Source of the DNA: Arbacia lixula | Lineage: Eukaryota; Echinodermata; Echinoidea; Arbacioida; Arbaciidae | NCBI GenBank assembly: GCA_963669155.1 | Contig: OZ022586.1 | Location: 22,066,392 to 22,130,391, forward strand | DNA length: 64,000 nt | Direction of reading: 5' to 3' | Part shown: positions 1 to 10,623 of the stretch, in pieces | How positions within the stretch are numbered: the first letter of the stretch is position 1 | Layout: the number at the start of each line of letters is the position of its first letter | Program-made: the position numbers and the translations under genes | The notes under the pieces: model-generated | What the model was told of the DNA's origin: nothing | The model's database searches: none | The model's input: only the letters and a program-made list of their open reading frames with translations

Positions 1-361
1 ATCACGTACCCACTGGGTACAAAGTGAGACGCGAAGTGTACAAGTTCTATTCCACTGTATGGCTTCACATGCAGCATCCCAATGATTAATAATATACCCG
101 TCTACTTCCTCCTTTTAGATAAGTCTCTTGTAATTAATGCATAGTTCGTTGCTGACTGCAAACAACAACCATGAAGGTTCGATGATATTCACATATCATA
201 ACATCATTGGCAAACAAAGCAACAATGGCGCGGAAGAAAACAACAATAGACAGAAAGAGAGAAATGCGGAGTTTAAGGTTGAGAAGGTATTGAGAATACT
301 GTGTAAATACTGGCATTGAAATAGAGAGAACAAGACAGGGAGAGAGAGATAGAGAGAGAGA

Positions 362-401
<40 letters not shown>

Positions 402-640
402 GTGGGATAATTGTGTAGTTGAAATCTGAAAGAGAAGGGGGGGGGGGGTGGGGCAGAGAAATTATTAGGGGAATGACCTCTGCCGTTTAGTGGAACAGCG
501 TCCACCAAATTGTGTATCATTACAAGACTCTAAATCCTTTGTGTTCTACATGTGAATTTCTTCACAAGTAATTGTTGCTGTCTTGAGTTTTCTGCTCTCT
601 AAGCAACTCCTGTTTTTATCAAACTTCTCTATACCGAATG
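1..640. repeat. Upstream flank block of a receptor-array unit
   Basis: This stretch closely matches the DNA upstream of genes C and D near 54085-54700 and 58880-59480, and more loosely the DNA upstream of A and B. The shared order is a segment starting ATCACGTACCCACTGGG, a segment with CTACTTCCTCC and TAGATAAGTC, an AG microsatellite, a short G run, and CTGCCGTTTAGTGGAACAGC. In every other unit this block lies just 5' of a minus-strand receptor gene. Its presence at position 1 therefore implies another paralogue just left of the window. No gene is seen in it. Confidence 0.8.
340..400. repeat. (AG)n microsatellite
   Basis: A nearly pure AG tract. It sits at the same relative place as AG tracts near 26711, 54409 and 59221, so it was carried along with the duplicated array unit. 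A short G run follows near 439. Confidence 0.95.
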
Positions 641-642
641 GA

Positions 643-884
643 GGTGCCATGGTATAGTGGTTGTGGACTCTGTGACTGAAGATCTCAAGGTCTCAGGTTC
701 AATCCCACTTGTGTCCTTCAGCTTGTTTATATACTTCATTCACATTGCTGCTCTACACCCAGAAGCATAAATGGAATTATGTAAATGATCTTGACCCAGC
801 GCTGATACCGTGCAACGGGAAGGGAATACTCCTCGGGGAGCAGAGATGGTGTATATCATATAAAGCTCGTGTATCCAGCGACCA
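643..884 (+). mobile_element. tRNA-derived SINE
   Basis: The head is tRNA-like: GGTGCCATGGTATAGTGG contains an A-box-like segment at about 652-665, and GGTTCAATCCC at 696-706 is a good B box, about 35 bases downstream. A non-tRNA body follows and may continue past the small inverted-repeat element at 885-995 to about 1015. Absence of a full cloverleaf argues for a SINE rather than a working tRNA gene. Neither the SINE family nor its age can be fixed without a repeat library. Confidence 0.65.
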
Positions 885-995
885 GGGGCCATATTCATGA
901 AACCTTACTAGGCCTAGTTATTTGCTAAAGAGAATTTGTCTACATGCATTTTAATAACTAACTAGGCTAGTAAGGTTTAATGAATATGGACCCAG
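885..995. mobile_element. Short TIR element (MITE) within SINE body
   Basis: The ends are inverted repeats of about 40 bases. The left arm runs from GGGGCCATATTCATGAAACC and the right arm is its near complement, ending in GAATATGGACCC. The centre is about 30 bases. The total of about 110 bp with no coding capacity is typical of a miniature inverted-repeat element. CCAGGG-like flanks occur on both sides, but I cannot define the target duplication with confidence. Confidence 0.7.
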
Positions 996-999
996 GGCT

Positions 1000-1550
1000 C
1001 TAAATCTCTCCTAATTCAGTCTCTGGACTGAGAAGGGAAATACCCTGTATACCATTATACAAACAAAACAAGCACGACGTTATGTGAGCATGTTGTCAAG
1101 ACAATTGGTTCTAAACTATGTGGATCATAGCAGGATCTTTAAATGAGAGTGCCCGACAGTAGGCCGATAGACAATGTCGTTCCAGTGAAATAAATATACA
1201 TGACGACACCACTTTGGTACTCAATACAGAGATATGTGTGAGGGCATAGCATGTGTTATGTTCTAGTCTGAATGGATCATGCCGTTCAGCGACATGAGAG
1301 TGAATAAGCTCATTTCCTTCTTATTTTGATGGAAGGTATCTGGAAAGTTCAAAATGAGCCGTCACATGGAAAGAAAAAAAAATGACATAAGGGAGATATG
1401 GAATGATTAAATGATTAAATCTGCATTAGACTTTACAATAACTACAAGAGTGCGTTTGTCAAATACAGATGTGCAGCATTATTAATTGTTACTTTGTAAA
1501 ATATATCAAACAAGTTTAATCCCCAAATACATCATGAGAAACACATGCCC
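1000..1550. repeat. Continuation of duplicated upstream block
   Basis: This follows the SINE/MITE insertion and resumes homology with the other array units. The segment CAAATACAGATGTGCAG near 1460 recurs with small changes near 27480, 39977 and 59885. A segment reading GAATGGATCATGCCG near 1270 recurs near 27305, 55204 and 59698. No gene is supported. Confidence 0.65.
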
Positions 1551-1850
1551 ACACATACAAACACATACAAACACATACAAACACTCACATACACACACAT
1601 ACACACACACATACACACACACATACAAACACTCACATACACACATGCACAAACACATAAATACATATACACACACACACATACACATACACATACAAAC
1701 CCTCACATACACACACATACACACCTACACACAAATACACACACACATACACACACTCAAACACACACACACATTCGCACTCACGCACGCGCTCGCGCTC
1801 ATTCATCCTTACACACTCACACACATGCACACACACATATATTTATATCA
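1551..1850. repeat. Imperfect (CA)n / ACAT microsatellite
   Basis: About 300 bp of CA-rich simple repeat, mixing ACACAC and ACATAC. All long reading frames here are repeat artefacts. It is the counterpart of the CA tracts near 28786 and 59985 in other array units. Confidence 0.95.
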
Positions 1851-1861
1851 TATACATCACA

Positions 1862-2088
1862 GAGCGCAGCGCAGCAAGTCATCTGGCAGTCAAGGGGTTT
1901 GTAGTTTGGAGAGATCCTGGAAGCAACTTGCAGGGTACTTCCGCTTTCTGATCAAGCCCCTACTTCCGCTTCTTAAAGGTCATGTGATACAAACACGGAG
2001 TATCGTGTTGATCGCGATGTCCATTTCTCTAGCCGTCTTGATCACGTCGATGCTGGACATGTCGTTCAAACAATACCATGAATGCTAG
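1862..2088 (+). CDS. Possible exon, hydrophobic segment; unidentified
   Basis: A plus-strand open frame continues past the CA repeat with non-repetitive codons and ends at a TAG near 2086. Its last 25 residues include MSISLAVLITSMLDM, which could be a signal or anchor segment starting from the ATG near 2018. Two ACTTCCGCTT segments (ETS-like) lie just upstream, near 1938 and 1968. I recognise no family and no convincing splice donor follows. It could be a chance frame in an inter-repeat gap. Confidence 0.2.
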
Positions 2089-2099
2089 CGCTTTCATTA

Positions 2100-3030
2100 C
2101 TAATAGAAACCCCAAGCTTATCCGAGGTTTGTAATTTTGTAATCAAGTATTGTCGTAAACGTTATCTAATATATCTTTAAAACAGTTTAACAGTTGTACC
2201 ACTATAAATACAACAGCACATATCAAAGTTGTAATAACAAAAATTGGATGATGTACCTTTAAAATGTTAAAGGAGACATGAAACTGATAACAAGTAAAGC
2301 AGAATATAGAGTAATGCAACAACACACAAACATAGTCCCAATATTAGTCAATTAGATGATGTTAAATCAAAGAAAACTTATATCAGTGGAACAGGTGCAA
2401 CACTAGAGAAGGAACTCGTTTGAATTGATGCCAAGAATACATACGTACACACAGCTGAACTTCTACTCGAGCGATGTATTCGATATCACTAATTGAAGCA
2501 GCTAGTTCTCTCTCAGTATTAGTGATAACATGTATGATACATAGCGGCCAAATTCGGCGCGTCCCTTCAATCCGTGTTCTGTTTTTGGATTTAAATATGG
2601 TTGTCCCTTTGGACCAGAACTTGTTGGACTGCGATGGAGGGACTGAAATAGAAAGTTGTAATTAGATAATAACTTCCTGGCCAGGGCTGATGAGAACAGA
2701 GGTTTGGCAAAGTTGGTCAGAATAGCAGTTGTATGTGTTATTTTCACATCACGTGATAAGTTTCCCATTCCCGTTTGCTTTACTATCTAATTTTGATCAT
2801 AATGTTAGTCAAGTATTATTCTTTCATAATACCTGTCTGTCTGTCTGTCTGGCTGCCTGCCTTCGTCACGTACACACACACACAGACTCACTCTATTTTC
2901 ATTTTTCTTTCTGTTTGTATTAACTTTGTTGTGCCAGATAAACTTTTGGACTATGGGATTTGTGTGTTATAACCTGTGTAAAAAAGTGGCAGTTGCGTCT
3001 AAAGTGTTAAAGGTGTACCCCGTCTCCCCC
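2100..3030. other. Non-coding stretch, nothing recognised
   Basis: AT-rich DNA with a short CTGT run near 2833 and a short CA run near 2873. No conserved exon, TIR pair or RNA gene could be supported on either strand. Confidence 0.5.
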
Positions 3031-3211
3031 TCATGCAGCAGACGACCGACCAACCTGATTCCCGCCATCATCTACGACCAGTCCATCTAATACCATGACG
3101 TCATCGAGCAATGCCTGACCGAATCAGCCTGGTCAGGGGACACTACTCATCGGCCTACCACCAGAGGGCGTTCTCTCTCGTCAGTCGAGTGGACTTCAGC
3201 GACTCGGTCAT
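3031..3211 (+). CDS. Possible plus-strand exon, unidentified
   Basis: A GC-richer block is bounded by a fair acceptor (pyrimidine run then CAG, about 3041) and a good donor (CACG|GTGAGT, about 3211). From the ATG at 3111 one frame is open to the donor and gives RISLVRGHYSSAYHQRAFSL within it. The same frame is closed upstream by a TGA that is part of a TGACGTCA (CRE-like) site near 3096. It may be a first exon beginning after the CRE, or a decayed exon. No family recognised. Confidence 0.25.
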
Positions 3212-3227
3212 GTTTCACGGTGAGTTA

Positions 3228-3252
3228 CCCCCCCCCCCCCCCCCCCCCCCCT
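3228..3252. repeat. Poly-C tract
   Basis: A long C run directly downstream of the candidate donor. Length is likely unstable or poorly assembled. Confidence 0.9.
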
Positions 3253-3259
3253 CCACCCC

Positions 3260-4726
3260 ATACACATACACACAAAAAACACTTTACTTTTTCCTAAATG
3301 CAGGTAGTATTTATTTGTACACTCTCACCATAGAAATATTCAAATATTTAAATAAAAAGAAAAACAAAACAAATGGAACAAAAACAAGAACACAAAGAGG
3401 AAGGTGACACAATTATGAAGAAACCGAAAAAGAGAATAAACTTGGAAAAGGAAAGAGAAGGAGAGAAAAAAGATCAGACTGGGAAAACGAACACCTAACA
3501 CAGTCGGCTAGCATTCCGAGAACATCATAAAGTGGGGGAAATTAATGTTTTGGGTCCATGATGGCAGCATGACTTCGAGGTTCTGTACACTTGTAGTACC
3601 GGTCCTCCTCCAACCTCAGTAGAGCCGTTGCCACATTCCGAAACATTTGTGACGTATGATTTCCTCATCGCTCCTTGACTTGTTGGCTTAGCGCCTGGCC
3701 GTGCCTTGGTCTCGGGTCTTGGCACCCGTTCAAGGCGTACCACCAGCATGACCAGCGAAAGATCATGGAATTTAACTTTAGCAACACACTTCTTGCTTTT
3801 ATTGAAACATAACGCACTTTCTATAATCAAGATAATTGTATAATGAGAACTGAATGACCACTGACTATATGATTTATTCATATTCTATACATTTTTTGTT
3901 TCTACCTTAGAGCAACTATAGCCTCCTCATTTTTCCTCGTCATATATAAATATCTCCTTTCTTTCTGTTTTCCTAATTCCGATAAAATGTTTACATAGAT
4001 AACTTCGTATGATGTTCTTAAGTGTTTACCAAATTATGTTTCGCTCTAATGCCTTTTTTGTTCACCATATTTATTTGAAATGTATATTCATATGTGTCTT
4101 GTATTTTGAAAATAAATGAAATGTAATGAAAATGTTCTGAATATAAAGATTATCACAAGCAATTTAAAGGTTAGGGATACTAGAGTTTACGATTATATGT
4201 TGTTGTAATCATGATAGAGGCGTGTTGCCGTGGTCTGCATATTTCGTTTGATTAAAAGAAGAAAATCATTATCTCGACATGATTCCTTCTTGTTATCCCA
4301 ATAACGATCAAGTTTGGGTACCATGGTCATGGCACAACGATACTTCATTGATTACTGGTCAGCTAGACTTAATTTCTAGTATCGCAGGACTTACCTTTTA
4401 CAAAGCCAGATCGTTACCTACTTGCGCAACAAAGCAACACGCGCCATGTTGCTCCCTATTGAAACCGGGTTGGCCAAATGCTGAGTATGACTATGTGCAT
4501 AATTAGTGTCCCTGTATAGAATACAGGGACACTATGCATAATGACTTAATACCGCCCTCTACCGCTATACATGTTAATTTGATATCTAAATGTAACACAA
4601 GGGAGAACATAACAGAATGCCCAGTTAGCCATCTCGGCTGTTGGTTCGGCCATGTTGGCAGTTACTTCTCCTTCAATACATGCCTCTATTACCAATGTTT
4701 TCATTTACACTCGCGACATTGGCACC
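3260..4726. other. Mostly non-coding, one coding-like minus-strand piece
   Basis: AT-rich DNA except for 3530-3760. On the minus strand there, a frame reads MFRNVATALLRLEEDRYYKC and continues for about 15 residues to a stop. It looks exon-like in composition, but frames around it are closed and I cannot place it in a family. Around 4279-4740 there are short frames on the plus strand with no recognisable content. Near 4507-4534 a short palindrome (GTGTCCCTGTAT / ATACAGGGACAC) occurs. Confidence 0.35.
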
Positions 4727-4786
4727 ATGCCAACTCTTAAAGGGCATGTACTGTACTGGGGAGGCAAAAAAGCCTTCAAAATGTAA

Positions 4787-5060
4787 TTGTTAGCAATCTT
4801 CTTGCCAATGGTAATAAATTCATGTATTTTCCATTTTAGAAGCTTGCTGAAAGTTATTTGCCCTCAAATGATCCACATATGGAGTAATTAATGATTAGTG
4901 ATTAAATCCTCAAAATGTTCGACCCGAACATTTTGAGGGTTTGTGATTTAATCACTCATTACTCCAAATGTAGATCATTTGAGGGCAAATAACTTTCAGC
5001 TAGCTTCTAAAATAGACAATACATGAATTTAAGACCATTGGGAAGAAGATTGCTAACAAT
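4787..5060. repeat. Large inner palindrome of the composite element
   Basis: Two arms of about 130 bases meet near 4921. Left-arm landmarks TTGTTAGCAATCTTC, TTTGCCCTCAAATGATC and CCTCAAAATGTTCG recur inverted in the right arm. The DNA could extrude as a cruciform. A second, more diverged relative is at 19560-19895. Confidence 0.9.
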
Positions 5061-5210
5061 TACCAGCCAAGTCCCTTAGCCCGAAACAGCGAATCAACTA
5101 CATGTACAGTATTATCCATTATCGGAGCTTATTCGGTGATGCGTAAATAATTCGATGCGAACGGCTCGCGTTGAGCCGTTAGATCGTATTCTCCTTCCAG
5201 GCTGCCTGTA

Positions 5211-5679
5211 CTACTCGAAATTGAAAACTATGTGTGCGCGCTGCGAGTCTGAAGCCGAAGTCCCTATCACAACACGACTGAAATGCTTGCAGCAAGCCTC
5301 ACATACAAAATAGGAATGGTGCCGCTTTTGGGCTGCTTTCAGAAACCACGGGTTTTCCTCGATAAACTCACTTTTGCTTGGAGCGGGCAATTTAGATAGA
5401 GCTACGAAGTTCGACCGCAAGCAAGCGGCGCAAGCGGAGCTGACAGAGACAGCACCCCGGCACTCCCCGGTAGCTGTTCCTTTGGATTCCGCTGCAGATG
5501 TGTTTTCCTCAACTGTGTACGTGCAGACTCTGTGCGATCGATTGCAGCACTTGTTCACTGAAGAATATTTCCCATCAACTGATGTTTTCATGTTACGAAA
5601 ACATCATAAAATAATGGATCATATTTCCAATAGGACTGTAGCTAAAGCGATAATACAAAGAAAACTGAATAACTGCTAA
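5211..5679. other. Coding-like core of the composite element, strand unresolved
   Basis: Two overlapping open frames occupy this GC-richer segment. The minus frame (5211-5591, 126 codons) is cysteine-bearing with CAACLRSNF and CEACCKHF. The plus frame (5374-5679, 101 codons) includes VYVQTLCDRLQHLFTEEYF. Neither matches a transposase I know. Because it lies inside a TIR-bounded element without recognisable transposase, a captured host gene fragment is possible, but only a protein search could choose between strands or reject both. Confidence 0.3.
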
Positions 5680-6196
5680 CGATCAAGTAGGATTGCGATG
5701 CTAGCTTCGGTGAGTGGGCTGGTGTGCATAGCGCATGCATTAACCGCTACGGTAAATGCGTATGTATATTGTACGTGTTTGACGAATGATAATCCCGACG
5801 TATTGAATTAGGCTATCTGCATCACAATTTGAAAATTGAATGCTCGGGTACGGATTTATTTTGCCAATAACAAAAGTTCCACCGGATAGATCATCTTTTA
5901 ATTTTTCGTGATGAAACCTTAATACTAACATACTTCCTTTACACGATAATCTAACCGGTGGCATTTTTAATATGATTTTTTTTTTTCAAATCATTTATTT
6001 GGATAACGGTCGCGGTTTGCCATTCACTTTGCACGCGTAGGCGAAAGTAGGTGAACCGAGGGAGGCTCGATGATTGCGACATATTCTCCATTTTCGGACA
6101 ACTTGTTCATTATCCGATAACGGAGAACGGCTCTGACTGATTACATTTTGAAGGCTTTTTTGCCTTCCCAGTACAGTATATGCCAACTCTTAAAGG

Positions 6197-8160
6197 CAAA
6201 GGGTGTACTTGTAATGGTTACAATCACAGCTGAACGTATATGGGACTATGTCGCCATCTCTGTGTCCAGATTACGTTTCACGTCAACAGGTTTATAATTT
6301 CGAGATGATCCGTTCCAGAAAACGAATATGAAGGGGAACCATGATAATGAAAGAATGAAGTCGAGACGTTTTTCATCATCCACAATTAGAGTATATTAGA
6401 GAATTAGAGTACATGAAAGCTAAGTACAACGAGTTGAGTCGAGTTCCGCAGAGCGACATTTACTCGTATTTGGGCTTAAAAACCTAGACTTGGAAGAATG
6501 GCATGCGATTTATTACCGTCCCATCGTATCTATTGCAGTGCTACCTATTTCTTTTAACCCACTGACGCCAGAGCGACACAATATGTGTCACTAAGCCATA
6601 ACTCAAAAACTAGAAAGTCTATTGACCTGGGACTTTCCCTACAGAGGTGGAATAATCCAACCAATCATAGAGCAGCTTGCTAGCTCACCAAAAAAATCAT
6701 GCCATCAGTTATGATTTTTACAAGGGCTCTAATTGGACAATTCACTTTACTGTCAGTGAGTGAGCCTGTTTTGCACAGCAACAGTGCAAACAAGGTCAGG
6801 TTTTCTGGGCCAGGGCGCGCACACGCGCGCATATATAATTAGATGAGTTGACTGTGTAAAGGTTGTGTGTATGTGCATAAGCTATGTGTAACATGCTTAT
6901 CTGTGTAAAGTATGCCTTGTGTGTGTGTGTGTATGGGACATCAGCTCTCAGCCAATCAAGTCACAGCTGTGTGTAGCTCGTGCATGCCTGCCTTGCATGG
7001 CCTGTGCATGTGACATAGCTCTCTGCATATATGTTTGTGTGTGTGTGTGTGTGTGTTCTCAGCCAGTCCCTAGACCCATTCTGTGTGTAGGCATGTGTGA
7101 CCACACGCTAGCATGTGTTTTATACATGTTGTGGCTAGCTGTAGCTCTGTGCTGTGCATAAGGCATAAAGTATGCCAGGTATAGGCCAAGGGTCATTGCT
7201 GGCTCTTACACTAAAATTGATTGTGGAAATAAATGCAATACATGAATGGGTTAAGAGTGGTTTAAAAATTTTAAGCTTGCAAAAGGGACGGACAGTCTTT
7301 AAGCCCCAACCCTAGTTGTAATGCTTGATTCCAATCATAAGCTTTAGCTTTTGCTGGTAGACGAACTGGAAGGAGCTTATAAATGGCAATGTACCATTAG
7401 TCATCCTGGGTTATAAAAAAACCTTTGGCACTTTGAAAAATTATTAAAAATCAGTTTCAACTCAAACGTAGCTGAAATTAGAATATATACATTGTAGGCC
7501 TATCTTGATAAACGCAACATTTTTTTAGCTTTACACACATATGTTAACTTTGACAGCATACGCACTCTGTGACACTTTCAAGAAAAGATACGAGAATTTT
7601 CAGAATACCGATTTTATTGTCTGAAGATACAACTTACAAGAATATTTTTCTACAAGGCAGTTTTCAGAATACAGTCCCTTTTAGACAATCCAGACAGACA
7701 CAGATCATTTTTGTGATATTCTTTTGTCCAAACACAACTAAAAAACTTGATAGTTAAGAATATAAATAAATTGATTATTGATTTAAATCACGCTTTAAAT
7801 TCACGTTTCTAGAGCAATCACAACAATCGATAAACCTGGAGGCTATGGAAACTTCCTCTTGTCATTTAGAATTACCACACATGTATTTGAGCACATAGGG
7901 CTACGTGTACGTAAGTAGAGTCAGTTGCCTTATCTGTGAAAAGTAATCTCCTTTTCTCTTTTTCCACGGTCGTCCCAATCAGTATATTAATACGCAGCAC
8001 ATGACGGCATCACTAACTTTCTATACTGTCATACATTCACATTAAAAAGTGCTGTAATAAGAGTTAACCTGGTAAGTTTCAGTAAGAATTGACACTCTGT
8101 GCGTGAACGCTATCTTTCGGTGCTTCGTCACGGAATAGGCCGATCAGCGTTATTCTTCCT
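6197..8160. other. Non-coding stretch with GT-rich segments
   Basis: It holds short GT microsatellites near 6918 and 7033 and AT-rich DNA, with no gene. A segment at about 7272-7300 reads GCTTGCAAAAGGGACGGACA. It matches the two flanks of the hAT-like element at 49414-52101 joined together, so it is a paralogous empty site of that insertion. Confidence 0.5.
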
Positions 8161-8164
8161 ATCC

Positions 8165-8560
8165 AACAGTGGAGAGATCAATGATCCATACACGCGAGGT
8201 GATTGAGTAGAAGGAGTGTGGGAAGCTCAGATAAGGGGTGTGAGGGGGGGGGGGGGGTAGTAAGCAAAATTAGTTTATGATGGGCGACAAAAGGAAGGTT
8301 CCGTCCTCGTTTTGCTCCCCCTCTCTCTCTCCCTTCTTCAATCCCCTTGACCTCCTTACATCCTCAAGTTTCTCGCTGCATCTCCACCCTTCCCCCGTGT
8401 CCCTTCCCCTGTCCCCCCCCCCCCCGAATTCATCTCTGTTTTTCCTCCCTCATCTTATCTTTCTCTTACCTCTCGTCTTCCTTCTCCAAATCCTCCCTCC
8501 TTCTTCGCCTCTCTGATCCTTACCCATCTCATCCTCCCCTTATCCCCCATCCCCCATCGT
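8165..8560. repeat. Segmental duplicate of 18055-18440
   Basis: The order GATCCATACACGCGAG, a G run, AAAAGGAAGGTTCC, CTTGACCTCCT, and a long CT-rich segment with TTCATCTCTGTTT recurs at 18055-18440 with modest divergence. At 18 kb this DNA lies just upstream of gene F. The copy here may mark the former 5' flank of a second gene-F-like unit, but no matching exons were found to its left. Confidence 0.75.
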
Positions 8561-8599
8561 TCGTTAGCTTAGCTTTGAAGCTTAATTAATGGCCAAACT

Positions 8600-9080
8600 G
8601 ATTTAAAAAAAAATAGTGTTTCAACACACAATATCCCTATTGAAGTGGTGAATCCGTGACGTACGGACAAATGTTACTTTTCGAACAAATGCGCATTTTT
8701 TCGATCATATTTACATTTAATTTATATTCATATAAAGTATATAGACATATCTGTATAGAAACAAAAGATAAACATACAGTATATGGGGAAATGAAACATT
8801 ATCCATATATACATATACGCGCGCGCACACGCACACATAAATATAGGTGTATTTCACAATGCAATTAATTGAATGTTTATCGCGTTTCATACCTGGGTTT
8901 CAGAAGAGCTGCTGCCTGCTAGCTTCCCTGGTTCGCAAAGATACAAGAATCAACAGCGTCAGAAGAAGAGCCCGAAAATAAATTGAACAAAATTAATTTA
9001 ATTGTGTTCATAATTGTGTGCCCTCCCTCTCGGTGAACAAACTTTGATTTGTGCAGCCCTTCAGTTTTTTCTAAACGCAA
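8600..9080. other. Nothing recognised
   Basis: AT-rich DNA with a short GCGCGCACACGCACAC run near 8820. No gene or element supported. Confidence 0.5.
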
Positions 9081-9704
9081 CAAAAAAGTAAGCTCCCCCC
9101 CCCCCCCCCCCCTTAAGCAAAATAACATAACTTTTGACCGCACACGTTTTGGGCAACAAAACTTGGCTGGATTGTACCTTTACTGATTGACTAAATTCCG
9201 TGTGCAAATCACATCAATCCATACAGTCATGCATGAGTGAGCACACATTAATGGCAAAATTGTCACTTTTCAAAAGTCACAAGGGTAATTGTTTAAGCCG
9301 AGTTAACACACATTTTTCACAAAAAAGTTTCAAACTCAAGAGGGATACATATTTTTTAAGCTGTGCTCACTCAACCTGAACAGTGGGTTAAGTGTTGGGA
9401 TAGGTGTTAGTGCGTGGAGAGATAGATGATAAACAAGGAAAAGACATATTTTAGGCACCAGAAATGGAATTCATTAAAAATTCATATGACAGAATTCCTA
9501 AATTACCTTTGTGTCTTTTGAAAAGTAACAAGTTTGCCTTTAATGTGTGCTCTCTCAGGCATGACTAAGTGGATTAATGTGATTTTCACACGGAAGTTAG
9601 TCAATAAGTTAAGGTACAATCTTGCCAAGTGATGTTGCTCAAAACCTTTCCAATAAAAAGTTATGATTTTTGCTTAGGCAGGGGGGGGGGACTTACTTTT
9701 TTGT
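9081..9704. mobile_element. Long-TIR foldback element, copy 1
   Basis: The outer ends are CAAAAAAGTAAG followed by a C run, and the complement: a G run then CTTACTTTTTTG. Inside, long arms of about 250 bases are inverted: AGTCATGCATGAGTGAGCAC with TCACTTTTCAAAAGTCAC on the left, and their complements on the right. Copies 2 (about 39220) and 3 (about 57075) share this plan. No coding capacity is seen, so it is a non-autonomous foldback or MITE family. Family assignment is unknown. Confidence 0.8.
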
Positions 9705-9810
9705 GTGTTTATTAGCAACCTCGATGACCTCAAACACAAGGACGATGGAGTTGGGTGCAAAAAAGGGTATTAATTTAAGTCTCCAATGACGTATTAGACG
9801 AGTGCATTTC

Positions 9811-10612
9811 AAGAGTTCATTTGTAAAAGGGGTTAGATCTATTTTCATCAAATGTGATTTTTTGTCTTAATGTATAGATTTGAAGTAGCTCTATAAGGTG
9901 ATTGAAAATTGAAATTCCCATTAAAGAATTAACAAAAATGGCAAAGACATTTTTTTTCAAAATGGGTTAGATCAATTTCAGTTTGTTTGCAAAAGGGGTT
10001 AGATCCACAAAAGTATTTTTTTAATATTTAACGAATATGGAGACAGGTAGATTTCTCTTATACCCAATTTTGTATTCACATGGTATGGTAGTATATCATG
10101 ACAATTTAGTTTCGCATATTGTAATTGTAATTGTATTGTAATATGGAAGAATAAACAAGCTAGGTGCTCTGAAGAGAATCCAAAATAATTTGCAAACAAA
10201 ATGAAGAGTTCGTTTGCAAAAGGGGTTAGATCTGTTTTTTTAATCAAATTTGATTGTTTAACTCAATGTAAAGATTAAAAGTAGCTCTATAAGATGATAC
10301 CAAAGAAAAAGTGACTTCCCATTAAAAAATGAACAAACATGGCAAAGAAAAATCACTTTTTTTCCAAAAGGGGTTCGGCCCATTTCAGTTTGTTTGCAAA
10401 AGGGGTTAGATCCACAAAAGTAAATTAAAAAAAAAAAAAATGAAGACAGGTAGATTTCTTTTAGACCACCTTTTATGTGTACATGGTAGGGTAGTGTATC
10501 ATGACAATTTAGTTTTGCGTAAGAATATTCAATATGGGAGAATAAAAAAATAGATTTTCTCAGAATGGTCAAAAGTGGATCTAACCCCTTTTTCAAAATA
10601 ACTCTTCATTTG
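9811..10612. mobile_element. TIR element with internal ~392-bp tandem duplication
   Basis: A unit beginning AAGAGTTCATTTGTAAAAGG at 9811 repeats at 10203 (period about 392). Both copies contain GGGGTTAGATC, AAGTAGCTCTATAAG, ATGGCAAAGA and ATCATGACAATTTAGTTT landmarks. The right end is an inverted copy of the start: GGATCTAACCCCTTTTTC then AACTCTTCATTT at about 10577-10612. So it is a TIR-bounded element that has duplicated most of its body in tandem. It ends just short of the gene F stop codon and may lie in its 3' UTR. Confidence 0.7.
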
Positions 10613-10623
10613 TGCGTATATAC

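Larger units (their letters stand above)
4741..6189. mobile_element. Composite TIR element, TTAA-flanked
   Basis: Both ends carry an inverted repeat of about 50 bases: the left begins GGCATGTACTGTACTGGG and the right complement reads GGCATATACTGTACTGGG, both continuing through GGCAAAAAAGCC. A 17-bp direct repeat, ATGCCAACTCTTAAAGG, lies at 4727-4743 and 6180-6196 and contains TTAA. The right half of the 19.56-19.90 kb element shares this terminus and also ends at TTAA, so a piggyBac-type TTAA target is plausible. The inside holds a near-perfect palindrome (4787-5060) and a GC-richer 1-kb core. It looks non-autonomous. Confidence 0.6.

Noticed and set aside
134-520. 128-codon minus-strand frame
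   Set aside because: Ser/Leu runs come from the AG repeat and Pro run from the G tract; the DNA is a duplicated non-coding flank.
1486-1850. Long His/Thr-rich open frames on both strands
   Set aside because: They are translations of the CA microsatellite in several frames.
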